Below the pieces are notes generated by a model. The model saw only the letters and a program-made list of their open reading frames with translations, was not told the DNA's origin and did not search any database. A stretch of DNA of 64,000 nucleotides, taken from NCBI GenBank assembly GCA_026399205.1, contig JAPLRL010000034.1:17175-81174 (forward strand). The letters are read 5' to 3'. The position numbers and the translations under genes were made by a program. Origin of the DNA: Gammaproteobacteria bacterium (GTDB lineage Bacteria; Pseudomonadota; Gammaproteobacteria; Legionellales; Legionellaceae). Below are positions 35,701 to 43,200 of the stretch, one piece after another (position 1 is the first letter of the stretch; each line of letters begins with the position of its first letter).

Positions 35701-38700
35701 TGGCGTCCTATTTTACCGATGTTGTTTCAAACCTCGATAGAATTAACGAAAGTCCGTCTTGAAGCCATCAAAGAGAAAAGTAAAATTCAAGAGATTTTAA
35801 TTGATCTCTTTAAAGAGCAGTACGAATTTATATTTGAAAAGGGATCTGAATTGATCCGTCTTTTTTCTGAGAACCCCTATGACTTATCTATTTTAGAACC
35901 CACGATTAATACCATCTTTGTCCGGCTCAATAAGATAGCGGATGGTAAACTCTGGGGCGCGCTGAAACTCGCTGTATCTGCTTTTACGTATCTGCCTTTA
36001 ATTGATCGTACTGTGATGAAGTCACTGAACTATCTTTTTCCAGAAGAGCAGCACAATTCGCCACCCGATTTTTCTCGTTTATTTCGATGTTGCGCTGAAT
36101 GGTTTCTTTCATTACCGCAAAAAAAGGATTTTTTTCTGTGGTTAAAGCCGACGCTAGAATCCGTCTTTGCAGTGATGAAGTGGTATGAAACTACCAACAT
36201 CACGTTTACCCAAGAGCGCTTTGAGGAGGGGTTGGTTCATTTAAATGCTTGTGTAAAGGCTATGGAGCAGGTGATACAGCATCCCATGCATAAAAAATCA
36301 CTATTGGACTTGCTCATTAAAACACAAAAAAGATTTAAAGACAGTCACTTACAGCACACGTTTGCTGTTGTCATTGCCTTATTAAAAGGCAATCAGTTGT
36401 CTACGCTGCTTGAGTTGGCCGTGCCTTTTATGCGTGCTTATTGGGATATGCTGTTGGTCACAGGCGATGATGTAGACCGTTGCTATGTATTGATGGCAAG
36501 CTGCGAGCGGGAGTGGTTGAAATTTTATCAAATTCTCATGGGGCCTTCTTATGATTTAGCTAAGATTATCCATGAATCGGTGATGTGTGCGGATGCACAG
36601 AAGCGAAAAGAATTAAGTGAAAAAATAATAGATAAAGACAGCAAAGAAAAACTGAGTGAACCTGAACAAAAGAAGCAGTTTTCGGCATACAAAGAACAAT
36701 TAGAGCGCGATCTATCATGGTGGCGTCAACCGACTGAGTCGTGCGCGCTCATTTTCAGCCCATTGATTGAGCAGTGGTTAGGGCAGTCATTAAAAAAAAT
36801 GGTGATGCTACTGGCCTTACCCGATGAGGTTGATACGTTTGATGTTCAATTGGTTCAACATTATCTGGGAAACATGGATGTTACACTGCCCTTGCATGCG
36901 TCGTTAAAACAGTTTCAGGGGCGTTACGATCAGTTGCGGACCTTGATGGTCAGTCTTCATACGCATCAATCTAAGTTAAAAACGGTTGAATTTAAACAGC
37001 TGATGCAGATTGTATTAAATTACTATGAAAGAGGAGGCCAGCTTGAGGCGGGCATTCAGCTTCTTGAGTTGTTTCCTTTCTATCAAGATCAGACACACGT
37101 CATCCTGAGCGATAGCGAAGGATCTCCTCCAGCTAGCAATGCGCCAATTTGTAAGAGATCCTTCGCTATCGCTCAGGATGACGTGGAGAGTTACGGTCAG
37201 CAGTGGGTTATTTTTTTTAAAGCATTATGCGATAGCGTCATTGCTAATAAATTAACTTATTCCACCAATGAACAGAATTGTTTTACTTATGCAATCAGTC
37301 AATTAAAACAAGCCTTTTTAGATAAAATGCGTCCAGCAGATGAAGATGCGCGGCACCGGTATGATTTACAACGCTTTGAGGCGTCTTTTAGCCTACATCC
37401 TTTGTTAAAACTGGATAAATTGAATGACTGGAAAGCGCTGCCCCAGGTGGATCAACCCCAACTGGAATCATTGGTACGCTCACTTGTGAATGGCCTGTTA
37501 CAAAAAACGCTAGAAGAAGACGTCGTTAAATCGATGATGGTGTGTTTGGATGCACATATTGAAGGGTATCCAGATGTGGTGACATGCTTGCATATGGTGA
37601 TGCAAACGCCCGCGCTTCAGGCGTGTTGGCTGCAGGTTCCCAAAGACAAAGAACAGGCGCAGGCTTGGCTAGGGCTGATGATTGCCTTGAAGGAGCAACA
37701 GCTCACAGCCGATGAATGGGTGGCGGTGACTGGCGTATTAACGACTTGCTCTTGGGAAAAACTGCAGCAATTCACGCAGCCTTTTGCTTATCGCCCTTAT
37801 CCTTCTAAAACACGGTATTTAAAGCTCATAAGCTCTACGGATGATGCTTATCAAACCAAGCTATTGGCTGATATGGAATACGATCCAGTTTGGGCATCGA
37901 CCCCTTTCGTGAACGATGAGGATGCACCTAAACGTGGCGATATCGTACAAGATGATGCGCGCATTGATGCGGCAGTTGATGCACTGACATCAATCCTTGA
38001 TCCAATGCTCGTGACCTCCTCGTTGAGGAACGCTATCAAAGAGCAAGCGAAATCACTGATTCCTTTGATGAATAAATATAGAGCGTTATCGCGAGCTAGC
38101 TTGTCTAAGAGACAGCTTAAACATCAGCGTGCAATTCGAAAAGAAACTTTATTTGAAGTCAGTGAATCGCGTTTAAAATGGTTGGCATTGACGAGTGTTA
38201 TCATGAGTAAAACCACCGGCACAACCATCGGTATTTTGCCAAACTCAACGCAACTTATCGTGGTGCTATTGTCTTGGCAGACAAAAGGCAATGTATTATT
38301 TCAATTAAATACCGGAGAAGGAAAAAGTTTTGTGACCGCACTCTTAGCTGCTTGGGAGTGGGTGTGTTTAGGCACCGTTGATGTCATGAGTTCAAACCTT
38401 GGGTTGATTTATCAAGACTATAGGGACAAAGGCATCAGACATTTTTTTACCTTGTTGCAGATCCCTTCACGACTCCTGCTTTCTGGGAAAGAGCAACATC
38501 ATCAACCCGGCTATATCTATTATACAACCCCCTGGGATCGCGCTTTTATCGCATCTCAAGAACTGATAGCAGAATTTAGTAGGTTGGGCCTTGGCCCAAC
38601 ACAAGATCGCATGTTAAAAACAGCCTGCATAGCAGATGAATGCGATTTGCTATTATTAAAACTCCTGGTGACGTTTGATTATGTTCGATCAAAGCATGGA

Positions 38701-41199
38701 GAAAATCACCTTCAGTGGATTTATCCTATCATCTTGGATTTTATTGCATTACCCGCGTTTCGTCAGACGGATAAAACAGATAATCGAGTGTGGTCGAAAA
38801 AGAAAGATGAGGTTGAATTGAGACGCCATATGGCGAATCAACCGCTCTCAGATGCACAGCGATCGCAATGGGAAAAAATATCTTCCGATGACCGGCAGCT
38901 CAATCGATGGATCACGGCTGCTTGTGAGGCAAGCCAGCGATTACATTATTTGATTGCCCCGCAAGAACAACGCGTAGGTTATCACGCAGGGGTGCCCGTT
39001 GTGGGCGACGTGCCGCAAATCGGGGCAGAATATAGCCATGCCGTACATTGCTTTTTGCATCTGTTATTACAAAGAGAATTTAAACATCGCTGCTTTGATA
39101 TTCCAGAAGAGGTCAGTGCGCTAGATACTAATTATCCACTGGGGCTCGCCTCTTTGTATGATCGGTTTATTGGCTTATCTGCAACCTTAGGACCCCAAGC
39201 GGCTCAACAGTTTTTACACTCAAAACTAGGGGTGTCATCTTATATTTTAGCGCCACATGTGCCCAGTCAACTCAACATTTTACCGCGTCAATTATGTGCG
39301 GATGCAGATATGCATGCTAGAGCCATCGCGGCTAGAGTTCATGCCTCCAGTAAAGGGGCCTCTTATTTAATCATTGAGGATGAAGCCGAAGATGTAGAAG
39401 CCCTGCATCGGCGTTTGCAACCCTTATTAGATAGTGACAAATACACGATTCAAACAGTGATAGGCAACGAAGATGCAGTCACGTTGCAGGCCATTTTATT
39501 AGAAGCTGAAAAGCCTAACGTGGTGACGATGTGTACGTCGTTATTTTCTAGAGGGAAAGATTTACATCCCATGCATAAACTGGTTTCAATCGTCGCCTGT
39601 TTTAAGCCAAAAGACAACGAGGCGCAAGGATGGGGGAGGGCCGGACGCTTTGGGCAAGAAGGGGAGGCGTGCACGATCATTGATGCGAGTCGTTATGAGT
39701 TTGAAAGTGTGTTAACAGCCTCAATTGATGTGCAGACTGACTATATCAGGCAGAGGCAAGACCGTTTGTCTCAAGACGAAGCAGTAGAGCGTTATTATAC
39801 CGAAGAATCAGCGTTAAGACGGGCAGGTGCTTTATCTTGGTTTGATGAAGGGGCTCATTTTTTATTACGCCATGGGCAAACTGATCAGATGAGTGAACTA
39901 TCGAGACAGTTACTTTCTTTTCGTCAGAAATGGATTGAAGAAATGGGCGGCATCTGGGACGACATGCTTGAAGATACGGATCCTGATTGTCTTTATACGA
40001 ATGTGTATGTGCGCAGAAATGAAGCTGGATTGCTCGATATTTCACCATTGGAAGCGGGGTTGAAACAGTATCCTGTCTTGCTGCAAAAGGCTTGGGAGCA
40101 GTTCAAACAAGACCTGTTGAAAATGGCTCGACCTTTTTTACGGCTGTTGACTGACGATGTGCATGCTGAGTTTCAGGAAAAATGGTTGTTTGAAGTCCAA
40201 GACTTGCAAGCGCAAATTGATATGCATCAACGCTCTAAAACTAAAGTATCTACAGGTCCTGTGTTACAGCATACCGGGTTTGGCTATCGAGAAGAGGGTT
40301 ATACGCAGATAGAGCCTGATACAAAACCCAGTTATGCTAGAAAAATAGGGTTTTTTAATACTTGGAGGTCACAGCTAGACAGCAAGCACGCCGAGATTGA
40401 GCGTGTCATGCAAGACTTAAGCACCATCGAGGCGCAGCCCTTTCCCTGGCAATTGACTACAGTACTTTTGCCACCCATTCTTCAGCAAGCCCTTACGCGA
40501 GTCAGTCAATTTGAAGACACCGAACGCCAACAGTTTGAGCATCCTATGGTTGATGCAGCCGTGCGTACCTATCAAGTGATGCGGACGTTAACTTGGGACG
40601 GCCTGAGCCATTCGGCTCAGGGTGAACATCCCGTCATGCAGATGCTTTGGTTTGAGGCAAAAACAATATTAAAACAATATGCTAAATTGGATGAAAAGAT
40701 AGCGTTATCCAAGGAGGCTATCAAAATTCAACAAGGTGAATATCATGTCTTGTTAACTAAGTTGCGTGATTTAAGAAACGCACAACGTCAAACGAAATCT
40801 ACGTTAAAAACCTTATCGTTAGGACTGGAAATTGTGGGTGTAGAGTTAGGGATGAGCTCATTCAAGGATAATATAGATAACGCCACATCAAAACAATTAG
40901 TTTTGGAGCGCGATCGGCAAACACTCAATCAACAACAAGCGATCTTAATAGAAAAATTCACCCAAGTGCAGCAAGAGCACTGTCGTGTACTTCAATGGAA
41001 AGTCACCGAAGCATTGACTGCCGCCCGCGATGAAGCCATTCAAAACTGCCGTCATGTAGCCAAAACATTACAACCCCAGATGCAAGAAAAGCGACGACAG
41101 TATGAAGCCCAGCAAGGCGATGTGGCTACTATCCAGAAAACAGAAACGCACTATCAGGAAATAGAGCACTGGCAAGCTGAGCGATGTGTGATGGCTTAG
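32731..41199 (+). CDS. Giant protein with SecA-like DEAD motor domain
   Basis: 2822 residues. The N-terminus carries a poly-Gln run (about 137-145) and a region with WVRHPDATWVLCFDPINGKQ; about 300-1800 is long, helical and unrecognised. A helicase-like motor follows: Walker A NTGEGKS (1860-1866, as in SecA MxTGEGKT), Walker B ADECDLL (about 1967), motif III-like GLSATLG (about 2148), a SecA-like second lobe TMCTSLFSRGKDLHP and motif VI-like GRAGRFGQEGE (about 2303). The C-terminus (about 2600-2822) is coiled coil. No signal peptide. Palindromic repeats lie in frame at about 34972-35035, 35262-35349, 37097-37184 and 38580-38600. It is not SecA itself, as the cross-linking, scaffold and zinc tail are not recognisable. 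Possibly an effector or a large ATPase of unknown role. Confidence 0.85.
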   Translation: MLFILTDHAQSVTFDSLDALLVYLIHLEQSGDAAQLRMKLKLSCDGVSDEEIKPLFPFLLSQERRLAFDIEILGLAITPFIREVASYSYFVQSQRLNELRLLPRVVELTAQPTRLRRAKVNLVRGSGRGQSHINFQHQQQQQQQQQMAVQAKRTEPKPLLLSADAVSYTAEADLSELITAATIEDKLGGFWESLPYSEHCSVLDAWEELVGIKDAITLDRMQFTAPMVHAVQLDAMKMILSHFPEFMGGVVAHHLPEGFFWVRHPDATWVLCFDPINGKQYRDVPVNPLTIRCQMPNEHDSRDGVEEDNMPAHILKLRVFKKGPIQESLTEDVYSHYDQLCNPDATDEQIFKALSYFISLLDDKIAPEIVRYCDKKLKQVSDALIQQDRVGLVHALLTHGVTGVVVLLTQFETLIDMADQDALTLFRSVFLLTPESYSHFLQLDTIAVFDGFSQLGHEDLRWWWHGLKTQSTLVYLKQPDFKTEVRAYQYFLGEAQSIMGRTKLPWGHPQYFFPTQPLKNTWNRALLILQRAAFPEEQFKVLTTLRFDQWGAYYASYQQQYRLLAGAMQVHLKPNFKGDYRVERLSSWLTSDEYDVYFSRYIGMHQWRAGSWEDYLLMKDTLVEWMKEHEIPLEKGRPLQVLLLCLTTGKRAFVSAEPFEDSIKHALRAFSHLTRHGYDLTEVLERVAVYLLQLEAAAVAGRLILAELTRGLSLWVLISQSLLSCGVSTGSSDVDNDGNPLLNASSQAVPTSSQAVPTSSRAQRGISNQIDTFLSLFVEHGQETLPLFEAIQSRQEWDEQHPESAAFSWPQWMALRQQLSAFCGAWSVDESTLCIKLMIFFSQPTSSRSPRGISSQMALSQPQEIPRGARDDVLAVAAEAGDDITNLMTCLEHKPTQRRAILHRLTHLDLSRTNSLFNTAIFDDLVKELSIDQPIEQAFSKALPKELVLSEPDEMSQAAILDNEGIHFLIKNNISKSINRLKEGQVVLKTWRPILPMLFQTSIELTKVRLEAIKEKSKIQEILIDLFKEQYEFIFEKGSELIRLFSENPYDLSILEPTINTIFVRLNKIADGKLWGALKLAVSAFTYLPLIDRTVMKSLNYLFPEEQHNSPPDFSRLFRCCAEWFLSLPQKKDFFLWLKPTLESVFAVMKWYETTNITFTQERFEEGLVHLNACVKAMEQVIQHPMHKKSLLDLLIKTQKRFKDSHLQHTFAVVIALLKGNQLSTLLELAVPFMRAYWDMLLVTGDDVDRCYVLMASCEREWLKFYQILMGPSYDLAKIIHESVMCADAQKRKELSEKIIDKDSKEKLSEPEQKKQFSAYKEQLERDLSWWRQPTESCALIFSPLIEQWLGQSLKKMVMLLALPDEVDTFDVQLVQHYLGNMDVTLPLHASLKQFQGRYDQLRTLMVSLHTHQSKLKTVEFKQLMQIVLNYYERGGQLEAGIQLLELFPFYQDQTHVILSDSEGSPPASNAPICKRSFAIAQDDVESYGQQWVIFFKALCDSVIANKLTYSTNEQNCFTYAISQLKQAFLDKMRPADEDARHRYDLQRFEASFSLHPLLKLDKLNDWKALPQVDQPQLESLVRSLVNGLLQKTLEEDVVKSMMVCLDAHIEGYPDVVTCLHMVMQTPALQACWLQVPKDKEQAQAWLGLMIALKEQQLTADEWVAVTGVLTTCSWEKLQQFTQPFAYRPYPSKTRYLKLISSTDDAYQTKLLADMEYDPVWASTPFVNDEDAPKRGDIVQDDARIDAAVDALTSILDPMLVTSSLRNAIKEQAKSLIPLMNKYRALSRASLSKRQLKHQRAIRKETLFEVSESRLKWLALTSVIMSKTTGTTIGILPNSTQLIVVLLSWQTKGNVLFQLNTGEGKSFVTALLAAWEWVCLGTVDVMSSNLGLIYQDYRDKGIRHFFTLLQIPSRLLLSGKEQHHQPGYIYYTTPWDRAFIASQELIAEFSRLGLGPTQDRMLKTACIADECDLLLLKLLVTFDYVRSKHGENHLQWIYPIILDFIALPAFRQTDKTDNRVWSKKKDEVELRRHMANQPLSDAQRSQWEKISSDDRQLNRWITAACEASQRLHYLIAPQEQRVGYHAGVPVVGDVPQIGAEYSHAVHCFLHLLLQREFKHRCFDIPEEVSALDTNYPLGLASLYDRFIGLSATLGPQAAQQFLHSKLGVSSYILAPHVPSQLNILPRQLCADADMHARAIAARVHASSKGASYLIIEDEAEDVEALHRRLQPLLDSDKYTIQTVIGNEDAVTLQAILLEAEKPNVVTMCTSLFSRGKDLHPMHKLVSIVACFKPKDNEAQGWGRAGRFGQEGEACTIIDASRYEFESVLTASIDVQTDYIRQRQDRLSQDEAVERYYTEESALRRAGALSWFDEGAHFLLRHGQTDQMSELSRQLLSFRQKWIEEMGGIWDDMLEDTDPDCLYTNVYVRRNEAGLLDISPLEAGLKQYPVLLQKAWEQFKQDLLKMARPFLRLLTDDVHAEFQEKWLFEVQDLQAQIDMHQRSKTKVSTGPVLQHTGFGYREEGYTQIEPDTKPSYARKIGFFNTWRSQLDSKHAEIERVMQDLSTIEAQPFPWQLTTVLLPPILQQALTRVSQFEDTERQQFEHPMVDAAVRTYQVMRTLTWDGLSHSAQGEHPVMQMLWFEAKTILKQYAKLDEKIALSKEAIKIQQGEYHVLLTKLRDLRNAQRQTKSTLKTLSLGLEIVGVELGMSSFKDNIDNATSKQLVLERDRQTLNQQQAILIEKFTQVQQEHCRVLQWKVTEALTAARDEAIQNCRHVAKTLQPQMQEKRRQYEAQQGDVATIQKTETHYQEIEHWQAERCVMA
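34972..35035. repeat. Family E element inside the giant gene (copy 1, with tandem 5' unit)
   Basis: Two tandem CGTCATCCCAGGCGGTCCCTA units followed by ACGTCATCCCGAGCGCAGCG and AGGGATCTCC. Translated as SSQAVPTSSQAVPTSSRAQR then GIS; no stop in this frame. Confidence 0.85.
35262..35349. repeat. Family E palindrome inside the giant gene (copy 2)
   Basis: 30-bp arms (TACGTCATCCCGATCGCCGC plus GAGGGATCTC; complement at 35320-35349) with one mismatch. Read through as PTSSRSPRGIS... EIPRGARDDV. Confidence 0.9.
37097..37184. repeat. Family E palindrome inside the giant gene (copy 3)
   Basis: Perfect 30-bp arms (ACGTCATCCTGAGCGATAGC plus GAAGGATCTC; complement at 37155-37184). Read through as HVILSDSEGSPP... 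KRSFAIAQDDVE. Confidence 0.92.
38580..38600. repeat. Family A palindrome inside the SecA-like motor
   Basis: TAGGTTGGGCCTTGGCCCAAC translated in frame as SRLGLGPT, between the Walker A and Walker B motifs. Confidence 0.85.
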
Positions 41200-41270
41200 G
41201 CAGTGTTGGGGACAGCCGTGGGGACACTGCCATTAAGTATTGATATTTTAAACTTATTATGTAACCCACG

Positions 41271-41350
41271 TCATCCCGAGCGCCAGCGATCTCTTGTTAA
41301 TTAGCACATTCCTAGCTGGGGGAGATCCTTCGCTGGCGCTCAGGATGACG
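41271..41350. repeat. Family E palindrome upstream of the ilvE fragment
   Basis: CGTCATCCCGAGCGCCAGCG at the left and CGCTGGCGCTCAGGATGACG at the right. The ilvE-like reading frame begins right at its right edge, so the element marks the truncation point. Confidence 0.85.
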
Positions 41351-41376
41351 TGTACCTGGGTAGTTACAATTTTTTT

Positions 41377-41658
41377 ATGATTAAGGACGGGGTGATGTAT
41401 ACTCCCATCGTCGATTGTTTTTTAAATGGATTAACACGGCAAACGGTCATCGGGATTGCCAAAAAACAACATATTCCCGTGATTGAGCAACATATTCATC
41501 CGCATGAAGTGGCAGCAGCAGATGAGGTTTTTATTACAGGCAGTGCGGTTGAAGTCGCACCGGTTTCACAAGTTGGCGCCCATTTTTTTAAGGTCGGCGT
41601 GATTACGCAAGCGATGACCCAGGCTTATCATGACCTGGTGAGAGAGGAGGCATCATGA
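41377..41658 (+). pseudogene. ilvE: Branched-chain aminotransferase fragment (C-terminal third)
   Basis: About 95 residues matching the end of class IV PLP aminotransferases: NFFMIKDGVMYTP, LNGLTRQTVIGIAKK and ADEVFITGSAVEVAPV, the typical IlvE end where GTAAEVTPV contacts the cofactor phosphate. The N-terminal two thirds with the catalytic Lys are absent; the upstream DNA is a family E palindrome. Similarity extends a few codons upstream of the ATG into the repeat edge (GSYN). Its stop overlaps the MFS start by 4 nt, so the stub may persist as a translation leader for that gene. Confidence 0.85.
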
Positions 41659-42938
41659 AACAAAAAAACACGTTGATAACCCAAATGTATCCATGGATTA
41701 TCTGGACGATTGCTGCAGGGTTTTTCTTTTATAAATATTTAATCCAGGTGTCGCCGAGTGTGATGACCGGTGATTTAATGCAGGCGTTTCATGTCAATGG
41801 CGCGGGCTTAGGTCATCTATCTGCATTTTATTTTTATGCCTATTTAATCATGCAAATTCCTGTAGGCGTGATGCTAGATAAATATAGCCCGCGCTTACTG
41901 ACCACCAGCGCTATTTTTATGTGCAGCATCAGCACGTTTATCTTTTCACAAACGACCGTACTGTGGCTTGCGTGTTGCAGTCGTGCGTTGATGGGCGCGG
42001 GTGCTGCGTTTGCTGCGGTTTCTTGTTTTAAATTGGCGTCTCAGTGGTTTGCGCCTAAGCGTTTTGCATTGGTCTCAGGGATGTTTATGACGGCTGCCAT
42101 GTTGGGTGCCGTGGGTGGACAGATGCCTTTGTCTTATTTGGTGCAGCAGGTGGGGTGGCGAGCGGCTCTCGAGATGATTAGTGTGCTGGGAGTGGTGTTG
42201 GGGATGATTTATTTTATAATCATTCGTGATAAACCTGTGCAGCCGGCTCATGTTGCAAAAAAACCTCAGAAAACCAGTCAAGTGTTGGCTAATATTGTGA
42301 TGAATAAACAAACATGGCTGTTATCGTTGTATAGCGGGCTTGCGTTTGCGCCAGTATCGGTGTTTGGTGGGTTATGGGGCGTGCCTTTTTTAGAAGTTGC
42401 TTATCAGTTATCGCGAGCAGATGCAGCTTTTGCAGTCTCGTGTATTTTTATAGGCTTTGCTGCTGGGGCGCCTTTTTTAGGATGGTTATCAGATTATATG
42501 GGGCGTAGAAAACCCATTCTGTATATTGGCACGCTGGTGGCATTAGGGTGTTTGAGCGCCGTAATTTATGGCGCGCACCATTCAATATTTACGATCACGG
42601 TATTGTTATTTTTATTTGGATTTGGCACCAGTGGGTTTTTTACAAGTTTTGCGATGATTCGCGAAGTGTTTCCCATCATGTTAGCGGCCACAGTGCTGGG
42701 TTTTATGAATACCTTTGATTCGGTGTGTGAAGCTTTGTATGAGCCGTTAGTCGGCGCTGTGTTGGACTGGACGTGGGATGGAGCCGTACAAAATGGTGTT
42801 CATCAGTTTTCGGTACACAGCTATAACATCGCCCTGATGCTATTACCTGCCTCGCTGACACTATCGTTAATAACGTTGTTTTTTATTAAAGAAACGTATT
42901 GTCGGGCCAAGGAGGACTGTCATGAAAACGTTATATGA
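41655..42938 (+). CDS. MFS transporter, Pht-like subfamily (copy 1)
   Basis: 427 residues, 12 membrane helices. FYFYAYLIMQIPVGVMLDKY in helix 2 and loop 2-3, SRALMGAGAAFAAVSCFK and GWLSDYMGRRKPILYIG (the MFS A-type loop repeated in the second half) are seen. This pattern is shared with the Pht phagosomal transporter family of Legionella, Coxiella and Francisella, which import amino acids and nucleosides in the host vacuole (family knowledge; substrate here unknown). GGAGG precedes the ATG. It lies between ilvE and leuC remnants. Confidence 0.9.
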   Translation: MKQKNTLITQMYPWIIWTIAAGFFFYKYLIQVSPSVMTGDLMQAFHVNGAGLGHLSAFYFYAYLIMQIPVGVMLDKYSPRLLTTSAIFMCSISTFIFSQTTVLWLACCSRALMGAGAAFAAVSCFKLASQWFAPKRFALVSGMFMTAAMLGAVGGQMPLSYLVQQVGWRAALEMISVLGVVLGMIYFIIIRDKPVQPAHVAKKPQKTSQVLANIVMNKQTWLLSLYSGLAFAPVSVFGGLWGVPFLEVAYQLSRADAAFAVSCIFIGFAAGAPFLGWLSDYMGRRKPILYIGTLVALGCLSAVIYGAHHSIFTITVLLFLFGFGTSGFFTSFAMIREVFPIMLAATVLGFMNTFDSVCEALYEPLVGAVLDWTWDGAVQNGVHQFSVHSYNIALMLLPASLTLSLITLFFIKETYCRAKEDCHENVI

Positions 42939-43023
42939 CAAAATTTGGGTGCAGTATCAGGTCTGTAATAAGCCTGATGGAACCACGATTGTGTTCATAC
43001 GTCTCTTATTAAAGTCTGGATAG
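42922..43023 (+). pseudogene. leuC: leuC N-terminal fragment
   Basis: 33 codons with a strong AAGGAGG, overlapping the MFS stop: MKTLYDKIWVQYQV... PDGTTIVFI, matching the start of 3-isopropylmalate dehydratase large subunit (KTLYDKLWDxHVV...DGTALIYIDRHL), then a stop at 43021. Bases 43024-43095 encode a further short open stretch (DRLDEIYGAGHTRFKKVK) of unknown origin, also without a start. Remnants of a decayed leucine gene. Confidence 0.65.
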
Positions 43024-43200
43024 CCGATCGCTTGGATGAAATTTATGGTGCGGGTCACACTCGTTTTAAAAAGGTTAAAGCGCGATCTTAGGGGTGAGCT
43101 TACAGAGCCGCTCCGAGATTCATATCTATAGATCAGCATGTTAAATCCTCAAGACTCGCAATAAGACGGTTAGATGTATTCATATTTGGAGGGGATGAAC

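Noticed and set aside
32731..41199. Giant gene called as housekeeping secA
   Set aside because: Only the motor motifs match. The length, N-terminal 1800 residues and C-terminal tail are unlike SecA.
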